34,331 nt of DNA from a virus (IMGVR_UViG_3300031227_000212:1-34331), one strand, 5' to 3'. Counted from the stretch's first letter, positions 26,716 through 33,566 are shown. The notes: generated by a model from the letters alone, not told the origin. A program made the numbers and translations.

Positions 26716-26916
26716 TTATTCTTTTACTTTAACTTGCCTGATTGTATAATCGGCACGTGTCATAATTGCTAAATCCAATGATGAACGTACTTTAACCCAT
26801 TCATTCGCGGGCGCATTGAGATATTTTAACCAAGCATCTCTTTCCTTAATTGCTCGTTCACGACTTATAAAAAGTCCAATCGGTTCACCGCATTCGTAAA
26901 GTTCCCATACATACAT
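26716..26916 (-). CDS. hypothetical small protein (66 aa)
   Basis: I chose ATG 26916 with AGAGGTG about 6 bases upstream; the longer frame extends through the repeated leader. The product begins MYVWELYECGEPIGLF, followed by a helix ISRERAIKERDAWLKYL and a strand-rich basic end (ADYTIRQVKVKE). The N-terminal strand-turn-strand with a following charged helix is like small phage proteins that sense or copy host surface features, but no family is recognised. It is the most upstream gene of the leftward block. Confidence 0.62.
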   Translation of the reverse strand: MYVWELYECGEPIGLFISRERAIKERDAWLKYLNAPANEWVKVRSSLDLAIMTRADYTIRQVKVKE

Positions 26917-26936
26917 GTTTTTCACCTCTTTCAATT

Positions 26937-26963
26937 GGTGCCCTTCATTAAAGCACAAACTCG
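26937..26963 (-). repeat. leader repeat, copy C
   Basis: Read on the minus strand it starts CGAGTTTGTGCTTTAATGAA and ends GGGCACC, the inverted partner of 26679-26705. It ends about 20 bases before the start codon of the 26716-26916 gene, just ahead of its ribosome-binding site. Confidence 0.7.
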
Positions 26964-26985
26964 CTTGACAAGTCGTATCGTGCCG

Positions 26986-27005
26986 CAACTTATCCGAATA
27001 AGTTG
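26986..27005. terminator. 8-bp hairpin with 4-base loop in the control region
   Basis: CAACTTAT (26986-26993) and ATAAGTTG (26998-27005) pair perfectly around CCGA. CAAGTC/GACTTG (26969-26974/27008-27013) can extend the structure. No T-run follows on either strand, so a binding site or RNA structure is as likely as a terminator. Confidence 0.45.
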
Positions 27006-27205
27006 GAGACTTGCTCAAATGGTTCAGTTCGATGCTATGGCATATCTTAGGGTCCATTCGAATTCCCTTCAATCCATGCGTAAAAACCTTACCGATTTTA
27101 AAGAACCATTTTCAAGTCCCGGTTTCCGGGGTTGATCGCCTCCTTTCAGTATTATAAGGTTGCAATGGGTGTGCCAAAGCCAGAATTTATTTTTTATACT
27201 TGTAA

Positions 27206-27391
27206 GTGTGCGGAATCATTGTGGAACTTAGAGTTGGTACTTTCCCGGTGGATTCGATCACCGCATCAATTCGACAAATCCTGCCGGATTGTTCGACACT
27301 TATGTCGAGTGCACATGTCGCACACCTCCGTGCTATCGTCGCACACCTTGAAGCAATCCGCCTTAATAAACTTATGTCACGCTATGCATAA
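27206..27391 (+). CDS. doubtful small gene with heptad repeats (61 aa)
   Basis: A GTG-started frame reads protein-like (VELRVGTFPVDSITASIRQI) and includes VAHLRAI-VAHLEAI, a 21-base tandem repeat that encodes two coiled-coil heptads. No ribosome-binding site is visible, a stop codon directly precedes the GTG, and the end lies in a hairpin. It might be a true coiled-coil protein or simply a repeat-rich control sequence. Confidence 0.28.
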   Translation: MCGIIVELRVGTFPVDSITASIRQILPDCSTLMSSAHVAHLRAIVAHLEAIRLNKLMSRYA

Positions 27392-27432
27392 GGTCATTCG
27401 GGTGTCCATGCTTATGTCAGCTGATGAATAAG
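27371..27432. repeat. two tandem CTTATG hairpins
   Basis: CTTATG (27371-27376) pairs with CATAAG (27387-27392). In the next unit CTTAT (27411-27415) pairs with ATAAG (27428-27432) around the palindrome TCAGCTGA. Both units begin CTTATGTCA, and a third CTTATGTC occurs at about 27300. They look like repeated binding sites or RNA stems upstream of the rightward promoter. Confidence 0.5.
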
Positions 27433-27620
27433 TTCCGCATTATTTCACGAACTTTACCACAACCCCTGCCGCATCTTATTTTATTCCGGTGGATTTGAGG
27501 TTATTATTTATTTTCTCAGGACAATCCAATGGGGGGTGCTCGGTCATTTGCAAAACTTTCGCGGGGACATAAAGACTCCAGATTCCCCACAGAGAGAATT
27601 TCCAGAACCAAACTCTGACT

Positions 27621-27647
27621 TGCTTCGCAAGCACTGCTTCGCAAGCA
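27621..27647. repeat. twin palindromes TGCTTCGCAAGCA
   Basis: Two identical 13-base palindromes (27621-27633 and 27635-27647) with one base between them lie 50 bases upstream of the rightward promoter. Each forms a GCTT-CGC-AAGC stem. The exact duplication suggests a regulator binding site for two dimers. Confidence 0.6.
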
Positions 27648-27697
27648 TTACATACCCAGGGGCCCCTTAATTAAAATCACCGCCTATAAAATAAAGC

Positions 27698-27726
27698 TTG
27701 ACAACTATAAATAAGTATGTTATGGT
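27698..27726 (+). promoter_or_regulatory. rightward promoter of the packaging/late operon
   Basis: A perfect TTGACA (27698-27703), 17-base spacer and TATGGT (27721-27726) lie 30 bases before the first rightward ATG. AAGCTTG before the -35 and TGTTATGGT at the -10 are shared with the promoter at 15488-15516. Being close to the sigma-70 consensus it may be read by the host polymerase early. Confidence 0.75.
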
Positions 27727-27755
27727 CTAGTAAAGAATAGCAAAAGGGCAAGCCA

Positions 27756-27998
27756 ATGGTAGAAACCTTATCACAGATATTAGACGAAACTCTAATCATG
27801 TACAATTCAGTTCTTGCCCAGCCCAAAGACTACAGAGTTCTCGTTGCATCATACCAATGCACAGCAGTAAAGGAGGACGAACCAAACTGTAAAGGTTTCG
27901 TCTCTAATCAATCTGGACGTTGTTGCTACGCTAACTTAGAACATGGGCAGAAAACTTGTTTACAGATGGGATCATTCAATGGCATTAGGACGACCTAA
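27756..27998 (+). CDS. hypothetical cysteine-containing protein (80 aa)
   Basis: The first rightward gene, 30 bases after the promoter, with AAAGGG about 7 bases before its ATG. It has a helical N-terminal part and five cysteines (C35, C45, C56, C57, C68) in the remainder, so a metal site or disulfides are possible. Codon use is more GC-rich than the early block. It overlaps the next gene by 20 bases. Function unknown. Confidence 0.6.
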   Translation: MVETLSQILDETLIMYNSVLAQPKDYRVLVASYQCTAVKEDEPNCKGFVSNQSGRCCYANLEHGQKTCLQMGSFNGIRTT

Positions 27999-28455
27999 GA
28001 AAGAAATCGATATGGAAATTGCAATAGATCTCCTTGAACGAGGGGAATCTGTGCCAGCCATATCGACCGAACTTGGGATCAGTCCGATAACTCTTCGCTC
28101 CAGAATTGCCGACATTCAGAAGAAACAGGGCATTCTGCTCCAATACCGATCAATCCAATCCCTCCAGTTAACCGAGCTTCAGGCGCGAGTGCTTGAGGCC
28201 ATAACACCTGAAAAGATCGAAGAGGCTTCCCTACGAGATCTGGTCTCGTCCTACAAAATTCTCAAAGACAAAGAACTCGTAACTGATGGTAAGCCCAGCG
28301 AAATCAAAGGACTGGTCGCTCACTTGATCTATATGGAAAAGCAAGAGACTGCGCTTGAGACTAAAACTCCTATTGACGATGATTGTATGGAAGCCGACTA
28401 CACTGATAAGACGCCCGAAGTAAAACTTTCGGATCTAGATAACCAGAACTTTTAA
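27979..28455 (+). CDS. HTH protein, candidate terminase small subunit
   Basis: I chose ATG 27979 with GGGA about 7 bases upstream. The protein begins MALGRPKKEIDMEIAIDLLE. A clear helix-turn-helix follows at about 20-45 (ERGESVPAISTELGISPITL), then a long helix (LLQYRSIQSLQLTELQARVL) and a helical, acidic C-terminus. HTH plus oligomerisation helix and a place about 1 kb before the large terminase fit a TerS that recognises the packaging site. A transcription regulator is the alternative. No sequence feature separates the two. Confidence 0.6.
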   Translation: MALGRPKKEIDMEIAIDLLERGESVPAISTELGISPITLRSRIADIQKKQGILLQYRSIQSLQLTELQARVLEAITPEKIEEASLRDLVSSYKILKDKELVTDGKPSEIKGLVAHLIYMEKQETALETKTPIDDDCMEADYTDKTPEVKLSDLDNQNF

Positions 28456-28473
28456 CCATGTAAGGAGGCTAAC

Positions 28474-28626
28474 ATGAGTCGAACAAGTAGGACTGTCGAA
28501 GAGGACGTAAAACTAATCATCATCCAGTTACTCGTGGGTCGTGGTGTACTTAATGACGTGGTGCAAACAGCAGAACCTATTGTTGCATACATTTTGAACG
28601 CGGAACCAACGTACATAAAGCAGTAA
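28474..28626 (+). CDS. small hydrophobic-helical protein (50 aa)
   Basis: AAGGAGG lies 5 bases before the ATG. The product MSRTSRTVEEDVKLIIIQLL continues as a second helix (DVVQTAEPIVAYILN). It looks like a compact two-helix protein. Its stop is 3 bases before the palindrome copy at 28630, and it precedes the structured element at 28654-28728. Function unknown. Confidence 0.68.
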   Translation: MSRTSRTVEEDVKLIIIQLLVGRGVLNDVVQTAEPIVAYILNAEPTYIKQ

Positions 28627-28629
28627 ATA

Positions 28630-28644
28630 GGTCAATCTTTGACC
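28630..28644. promoter_or_regulatory. 15-bp palindrome, copy 5 (perfect, in the late operon)
   Basis: GGTCAATCTTTGACC is followed by TTTCTGAC. Here both half sites are the full GGTCAA/TTGACC form except for the spacer. It is the only copy in the rightward operon, directly after a stop codon and before a long hairpin. Confidence 0.65.
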
Positions 28645-28653
28645 TTTCTGACA

Positions 28654-28728
28654 CTACCGAAGCCGAGGGCGCATAGCGAGTAAACACTGGAGAGTGTCGC
28701 GGCCGAACAGGCTCTCTGGCTTCGGTAG
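28654..28728 (+). ncRNA. candidate structured RNA: 17-bp outer stem with inner hairpins
   Basis: CTACCGAAGCC (28654-28664) pairs perfectly with GGCTTCGGTAG (28718-28728). The stem continues, after one bulged base, through GAGGGC/GCTCTC (28665-28670/28711-28716). Inside, ACACT/AGTGT (28684-28688/28693-28697) closes a GGAG loop, and GCG/CGC (28676-28678/28698-28700) can extend it. The exposed GGAG resembles a ribosome-binding core. The stretch is GC-rich within an AT-rich genome and codes for nothing. It does not fit a tRNA. A processed small RNA, a processing/termination signal or a packaging-site structure are possible. Confidence 0.55.
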
Positions 28729-28821
28729 CCAATTTAGGTAATTCAGATGACTAACCGTATTGTTCGGCTAAACTCCACGAGACTGGCGCCTTTGCGCCTA
28801 AGTAGCCCGTACGGAGGTAGC

Positions 28822-29301
28822 ATGGCAAGAAAATCTGAGAAAACTAAAATCTCTGAGCAACTTACTAAAATGGTAGGTGCGTCTTTTGACAAGTTTGGTT
28901 CTCCATTTTCAGGTCAGTATGTTTGTATTAAATGTGGAGTTAAGAAAAAATCATGGAACGAGTTAACTGCACATCATGTTGTTTACGAACCTAGTTATAC
29001 AAAGTACTTATGCAGACGTTGTCATGCTAGAATAACTTATTTAAATACTAAAGAAGCACGAATTGATTATAACAAATTAACTAACGAACAACGATTTGCA
29101 ATTTGGTACACGTTCTTAGCAGAAGAAATTAATAATAAACTGTATGATAAAATTTTAGTCTGGTTTAATAAACAGTATGCTGTGCATAAGAAACGAAATC
29201 TGAAACCGAAACAAACTGGACATACCTTAAGTCCTGAGATGACAGCGGCATTAGCCCAGGTAGCTAAGATTATTAAAAAGGAGACGGTTAAAAATGGCTA
29301 A
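28822..29301 (+). CDS. HNH-type endonuclease, packaging-associated or homing
   Basis: I chose ATG 28822 with GGAGG 4 bases upstream; the longer frame crosses a GGCGC/GCGCC hairpin (28785-28798). A zinc-linked HNH core is visible: CIKC at 35-38, LTAHHVVYEP with H51-H52, and CRRCH at 64-68. The helical C-terminal half is basic. HNH proteins next to terminase genes often assist DNA packaging, and free-standing homing endonucleases are the other possibility. The codon use shifts here to T-rich codons shared with the rest of the late operon. Confidence 0.72.
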   Translation: MARKSEKTKISEQLTKMVGASFDKFGSPFSGQYVCIKCGVKKKSWNELTAHHVVYEPSYTKYLCRRCHARITYLNTKEARIDYNKLTNEQRFAIWYTFLAEEINNKLYDKILVWFNKQYAVHKKRNLKPKQTGHTLSPEMTAALAQVAKIIKKETVKNG

Positions 29302-29404
29302 AAGCGGACGCGGTAAAGGTGCATGTGGCGGTACGAGAAAGCAAGATGGTTCTGGTGGTGGTACAGGTAATAGAGGAACGAAACAACAACCTAAAAAGAA
29401 ATAA
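29294..29404 (+). CDS. glycine-rich basic peptide (36 aa)
   Basis: A short gene between the HNH and terminase genes, with AAGGAG about 10 bases before the ATG. It reads MAKSGRGKGACGGTRKQDGS, then a Gly-rich stretch and KKK. This composition (GRGKGACGG, QDGSGGG) recurs in small phage proteins of unknown role, often near packaging genes, to my memory. It is unstructured and basic, probably DNA-associated. It overlaps the HNH stop by 8 bases. Confidence 0.65.
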   Translation: MAKSGRGKGACGGTRKQDGSGGGTGNRGTKQQPKKK

Positions 29405-29410
29405 TTGTAT

Positions 29411-30889
29411 ATGAATTTAACTGAAGATATTAATATAGCAGTTGTTAAGCGATTAAGGGAGTGGAAAAATTCTGCGCTTCAATTTGCTGTAGAAGCTTTA
29501 CATGTTAAACCATCGAAACAGCAGATAGAATTATTGCAAGCTGTAAGTCATGAGAAACGTATTAGTGTTAGATCTGGTCATGGTGTCGGTAAAGATGCTT
29601 CAGCTTCTTGGATTGCGTTATGGTTTTTATGTACAAGACCTTATGCTCAGGTAGTTGTTACAGCTCCTACGAATCGTCAGTTACGTGATATTTTTCTTTC
29701 TGAAATTTCTAAATGGTTACGTGGTTCACTTGTAGCTGATGAATTTGTTGTACGTAAGGATTCAATCCAGCATAAGGAAGCACCTAAAGAATGGTGGCTT
29801 CGTTTAATTAGTCCTTCAGTTCGAGCTACTAAAGAAGATCAGGCTGAAACATTAGCTGGTTTACATGATGATCACATGCTCATTATATGTGATGAAGCTT
29901 CTGGTATTCCTGATCCTACTTTTATTCCGCTTGAAGGTGCATTGACTCAACCAGATAATAAAGTTCTTTTAATTGGTAATATGACAAAGAACTCTGGTTA
30001 TTTTTATGATACACATTTTAACAGTGAAATTAAAAAGCAGTGGAAATTATTTCATTGGGATTCTAGAGAATCGTCTAATGTTGATCCGTCAATGCCTGAA
30101 TATTTCGCTAAGAAGTACGGCGTTGATTCGAATGTTTTTAGAATTCGTGTTGAGGGTAATCCTCCTTTACAGGATGAGAATACTCTTATTCCATTATGGA
30201 CTGCGGAACAGTGTATTGGTAATGAATTTGAAGTAGCTGAAGATGAGCCTTTGTATCTTGGAGTTGATGTAGCTAGGTACGGAGATGATTCTTCTATTAT
30301 ACTTCCTCGACAAGGTCTACGTATTGATCCTTGGGAGACATTCAGAAAACTCAATACTATTGATCTTGGCGGATTTGTTTTACAGACGTACCAAGAACTT
30401 AGTGCTTTAGGCTGTGCAATAGATGTTATCGGAGTTGGTGCCGGTGTTTCAGACTGGCTAGAAAAACATAACCTAAAAAATCTGTTCCAGGTTAATGTAA
30501 CTCTTGCATCTAGTGATATTACGAAATTCCATAGACTTAGAGATGAGTTATGGTGCAGAGTTCGTGATAACTGTTTACTCGGAAAGTATTCATTTCCTGA
30601 TGTTAAAGTGTTTGGGCAAACTGAGACTTTAGGTCAGCAACTTGCAAGTGAACTTGCTTCAGTTAGATACTCATTTAATGCTCATGGTGGCTACGTAATC
30701 GAGTCTAAGAAAGATTTAAAAGCTAGAGGTATTATGTCACCTAATATAGCTGATGCACTTTGTTTGACTGAATATTTTTCGAATGAAGCAACTAAAGTAT
30801 TTGCAGATAAAAAGACTGACAGTTATGAAATTGGTAGAAAGTATAGAGACATAACTCAATCAGCTGGAAGTTCCTGGTTAGGAAATTAA
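29411..30889 (+). CDS. terminase large subunit (packaging ATPase/nuclease)
   Basis: This 492-residue protein has Walker A SGHGVGKDA at 55-63, Walker B MLIICDE with D161-E162, and a coupling strand LLIGNMT at 186-192. The RNase H-like nuclease domain has GVDVARYGDD with D286, a central VIGVGAG strand, and NIADAL with D448. It pumps DNA into proheads and cuts the concatemer. ATG 29411 follows the previous stop by 6 bases and has no strong ribosome-binding site, so coupled translation is likely. An in-frame TTG two codons earlier is possible. Confidence 0.93.
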   Translation: MNLTEDINIAVVKRLREWKNSALQFAVEALHVKPSKQQIELLQAVSHEKRISVRSGHGVGKDASASWIALWFLCTRPYAQVVVTAPTNRQLRDIFLSEISKWLRGSLVADEFVVRKDSIQHKEAPKEWWLRLISPSVRATKEDQAETLAGLHDDHMLIICDEASGIPDPTFIPLEGALTQPDNKVLLIGNMTKNSGYFYDTHFNSEIKKQWKLFHWDSRESSNVDPSMPEYFAKKYGVDSNVFRIRVEGNPPLQDENTLIPLWTAEQCIGNEFEVAEDEPLYLGVDVARYGDDSSIILPRQGLRIDPWETFRKLNTIDLGGFVLQTYQELSALGCAIDVIGVGAGVSDWLEKHNLKNLFQVNVTLASSDITKFHRLRDELWCRVRDNCLLGKYSFPDVKVFGQTETLGQQLASELASVRYSFNAHGGYVIESKKDLKARGIMSPNIADALCLTEYFSNEATKVFADKKTDSYEIGRKYRDITQSAGSSWLGN

Positions 30890-31087
30890 ATGAGCGCTAC
30901 GCATGTTGATGATATTAAGTATGAGATAGAGAAAGAGGAGCTTACGATTAGATATGGTGGAGGGTCTACTTACATATATTCACCTGTTACAAAACAGGAT
31001 TATATTGATATATTTAAAGAGACTTCGTTTTCTAAAGGTGTGCATAAAATTATACGTAGGGGAAAAGTGGTCGGAGTTCGTCAATGA
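30890..31087 (+). CDS. KTSC-domain protein (65 aa)
   Basis: The protein has the small KTSC layout: strands DDIKYEIEKEELTIRYGG and STYIYSPVTKQDYIDIF, then a helix and the SKGVHKIIR segment. KTSC domains (named from the C-terminus of some lysyl-tRNA synthetases) occur as single-domain phage proteins of unknown role, often between terminase and portal genes. The ATG follows the TerL stop immediately, and the TGA overlaps the portal ATG. Confidence 0.78.
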   Translation: MSATHVDDIKYEIEKEELTIRYGGGSTYIYSPVTKQDYIDIFKETSFSKGVHKIIRRGKVVGVRQ

Positions 31088-33042
31088 AAACAACGGAACC
31101 AATGACTGAGAAACAGAAAACACTGTTACGAAAAGCTCAAAAACAATTGAAGATAGATATAGCTGATGACAGTACTAATAGGGCATTGGCTAAAAACGAT
31201 CTTGAGTTTGTTGCTATTGAGGGTGCGCAGTGGCCTGCCGGAATACGAAATGAACGCGAAGCTGAGAATCGGCCTTGTATTACTATAAATAAAATGCCGA
31301 CATTTATTGATCAGGTTGTTGGTGATCAAAGAATGAATCGACCTGCGATACAAGTTATCCCAGTTGATTCTCAGGCAGATCCTGAAATTGCGAAGATTCT
31401 CGGTGGTTGGATTAAACACGTTGAGCAGATCTCTCGCTCCGATGTAGCAATCGACCACGGTTTTGAACATGCAGTTGCCTGTGGCTACGGTGCTTGGCGA
31501 GTTATTACTAAATATGTTGAAGGTAGTTTCTCTGAACAGGAAGCTTATATTACTAAGATTGATAATGCTCTTTCAGTTTATTGGGGAAAACATTCTGAGT
31601 ACGATTGTTCTGATGCTCAACATTGTTTTATTGTCTCCGATATGGATAGGGATGAATTTAAAGAGAAGTTTAATATTGACCCAATGCCTTTTAAGTCTGA
31701 TGTTGATGAGTACTTGCAGCCTTGGGCAGGAGAAGATACTGTTCGTGTAGCGGAGTATTTCGTTAAAGAACCTAAGAATGAAACGTTGTATTTACTTGCA
31801 GATGGTTCAACGACTACAAAACTTAAAAAGGGTGAAGTATCTATAGATAAAAGAAAAACAGATAGTTACACTATCATGTGGTATCTTCTTTCTGGTGATA
31901 GCATACTCGCGTCTAAAGAATGGGTTGGCAAGAAGTACATTCCAATTGTTCCTATTTGGGGTAAAGAATTTAATGTTGCTGGTCAAAGAGTTCTGCGTAG
32001 TTTGATTAGAAATGCTAAAGACCCACAGAGACTGTATAACTATTGGCAATCAAGTGATACAGAGACTGTTGCAATACAACCTAAGTCACCTTATATTCTT
32101 ACACCTAAACAAGTACAAGGACATGAACAACAGTGGAATCAAACCAATAAAAAGAATTATCCTTACTTACTTGTTAATCCTGATAAGGATGCTCCTGGTT
32201 GGCCGCAACGACAGCCACCTCCGCAAGTTTCAAGTGCAATGGTGCAGAAACTTAGGGATAGTGATCAGGAAATTCGAGATACTGTAGGAATTCAAAAGTC
32301 TTCTCTTGGTATGCAGGGCAACGAGCGAAGTGGTGCTGCAATTAGAGAGAATAAACGAGAAGGCGATGTAGGAACATTCTCGTTCATTGATAATTTATCT
32401 AGATCCTTAGAACATACGGGAAGAATTCTTGTTGATATAGCTCCAAGTCTTTTAGATACAGAGCGTATAGTTAGACTTGGGTTAGACAATGGTGGGTTTG
32501 AATTTACTAAAGTAAACGTCGAAGGAGAGAATGGAGAAATCTTTAATGACTTATCCATTGGAACTTACGATGTTGTTGTTACTGTTGGACCTTCGTTTGA
32601 AACGCAGCGGACTGAAGCAAAGATATCTATTCAAGAATTTATTCAGTACTTTCCGCAAGCGGCACCTGTTATTGGTGATGTTTATGCTAAGATTATGGAT
32701 TGGCCTGGTGCAGATGATCTTGCTGAGAGACTTAAATTTCTGCTTCCGCCAGAACTTAAAGCACAACTTGCTGCAGCGGCGGCGAAACGAGCAGGCGAGG
32801 AGGCTCCCCCTCCGGCCGAACCGCCTGCGCCGCCTCCCGATCCTGTTGCAGAGGCTAAACTGAAAGAAGCTGGAGTTAAATTAGAAGAGGCTAATGTAAA
32901 GTTAGAGCAGGAACGAGTGAAACTTAAAGAGGCTGAAGTTAAGTTAGAAATTTTAAAGGCTTCATCTAAAGAAGAATTACGCAGAGCAATTGAAGAAGTC
33001 TTAGCCGAGGGTGAAGGAGCTACTGATGAAAAAGGAATATGA
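31084..33042 (+). CDS. P22-type portal protein
   Basis: This 652-residue portal forms the 12-fold channel at the head vertex for DNA entry and exit. The N-terminal region (RALAKNDLEFVAIEGAQWPA, CITINKMPTFIDQVVGDQ) matches the P22/podovirus portal family (P22_portal). The long core continues with QPKSPYILTPKQ and a GIQKSSLGMQGNERSGAAIR segment typical of that family. The C-terminus changes character: an alanine run, a proline-rich linker (EEAPPPAEPPAPPPD), then a charged coiled coil (about 605-640). That linker is encoded by an abruptly GC-rich patch at about 32770-32850. Confidence 0.9.
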   Translation: MKTTEPMTEKQKTLLRKAQKQLKIDIADDSTNRALAKNDLEFVAIEGAQWPAGIRNEREAENRPCITINKMPTFIDQVVGDQRMNRPAIQVIPVDSQADPEIAKILGGWIKHVEQISRSDVAIDHGFEHAVACGYGAWRVITKYVEGSFSEQEAYITKIDNALSVYWGKHSEYDCSDAQHCFIVSDMDRDEFKEKFNIDPMPFKSDVDEYLQPWAGEDTVRVAEYFVKEPKNETLYLLADGSTTTKLKKGEVSIDKRKTDSYTIMWYLLSGDSILASKEWVGKKYIPIVPIWGKEFNVAGQRVLRSLIRNAKDPQRLYNYWQSSDTETVAIQPKSPYILTPKQVQGHEQQWNQTNKKNYPYLLVNPDKDAPGWPQRQPPPQVSSAMVQKLRDSDQEIRDTVGIQKSSLGMQGNERSGAAIRENKREGDVGTFSFIDNLSRSLEHTGRILVDIAPSLLDTERIVRLGLDNGGFEFTKVNVEGENGEIFNDLSIGTYDVVVTVGPSFETQRTEAKISIQEFIQYFPQAAPVIGDVYAKIMDWPGADDLAERLKFLLPPELKAQLAAAAAKRAGEEAPPPAEPPAPPPDPVAEAKLKEAGVKLEEANVKLEQERVKLKEAEVKLEILKASSKEELRRAIEEVLAEGEGATDEKGI

Positions 33043-33199
33043 TGTTTTAAATAAGTTGAGTCCTGCCGCAGGTAAGGGAAAAGTGAAAAAGAAAGAGAAG
33101 TCGAAGAAATACTCTGTACTAAATAAACTTAAAGCTATTACTGATGGGAAAGGTGGTAAGACTTTACAATCAATGGCTAAGAAACGGAGGGGTCGATGA
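33026..33199 (+). CDS. small lysine-rich protein with internal repeat (57 aa)
   Basis: I chose ATG 33026, with GGAG 6 bases upstream inside the portal end. The product contains two related units, YDVLNKLSPAAGKGK and YSVLNKLKAITDGKGG, separated by a lysine-rich linker (VKKKEKSKK), and ends KKRRGR. It is probably a DNA- or capsid-associated basic peptide. It ends one base before the next gene. Unknown function. Confidence 0.62.
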   Translation: MKKEYDVLNKLSPAAGKGKVKKKEKSKKYSVLNKLKAITDGKGGKTLQSMAKKRRGR

Positions 33200-33200
33200 A

Positions 33201-33566
33201 ATGAAGTTAGTAAGTATGCAATTGCCTAAAGTGTCTAAAAAGGAGATGAAGGAAAGGTGTATGCCTTCTATCGAAGATGAGGACAGGTGGCCATACGGTC
33301 TTGCAATTAGTTTCGATACTGAGCAGATAGATAAATTGCCGGCACTTAAAACATTTAAACTTGGGGATAAAATTCTGATTATGGGCGAAGCAACTGTCAC
33401 TGAACTTGAGATATCTGAACGTCAAGTTACAGGAGGAAAGGATAGGACTAGACGTCATATTAGAATGCAGATAGAACAGATTGGTTGCGAAGCTAAAGTT
33501 AAAAAGAAACCTGAAAAGATGAGTACTAAAGAATATCGAAATATGAGAGAAATGGAAGGTAAGTAA
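33201..33566 (+). CDS. head-region protein, capsid-staple-like (121 aa)
   Basis: I chose ATG 33201 with GGAGGGG about 8 bases upstream. The protein starts MKLVSMQLPKVSKKEMKE. An acidic segment SIEDEDRWPYGLAISFD follows, then a beta-rich domain with FKLGDKILIMGEATVTEL and HIRMQIEQIG. The LPK-KKEMKE start followed by E(D)E-YPYGL-I is a pattern I recall from small phage head proteins between portal and capsid genes, some named capsid staple proteins. The name is tentative; position and expression in the head module are firm. Confidence 0.65.
   Translation: MKLVSMQLPKVSKKEMKERCMPSIEDEDRWPYGLAISFDTEQIDKLPALKTFKLGDKILIMGEATVTELEISERQVTGGKDRTRRHIRMQIEQIGCEAKVKKKPEKMSTKEYRNMREMEGK

Larger units (their letters stand above)
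26917..27697. other. divergent control region between leftward and rightward genes
   Basis: These 780 bases separate the first leftward gene from the first rightward operon and hold no confident gene. They contain the leader repeat at 26937-26963 and a partial fifth copy near 27054-27075. They also hold a strong hairpin at 26986-27005, a small CCCGG-TTT-CCGGG hairpin at 27118-27130, tandem hairpins at 27371-27432, twin palindromes at 27621-27647, and GGGGCCCC at 27659-27666. A possible leftward -10 (TATAAT, 27156-27151) has only a weak -35. Confidence 0.6.

Noticed and set aside
26917-27072. N-terminal extension of the 26716-26916 gene to 27072
   Set aside because: The extra codons are the repeated leader element and a hairpin, and a good ribosome-binding site stands directly before ATG 26916. 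The same reasoning shortens the gene at 26039-26617.
27132-27431. A 99-codon rightward gene
   Set aside because: It begins at TTG without a ribosome-binding site, reads through repeated hairpins, and its product is low in normal protein character; the competing frame at 27206-27391 looks more protein-like but is also doubtful.
28654-28728. A tRNA of 75 bases
   Set aside because: The outer stem continues for 17 pairs, far beyond a 7-pair acceptor, and no anticodon or T-arm pattern is present.
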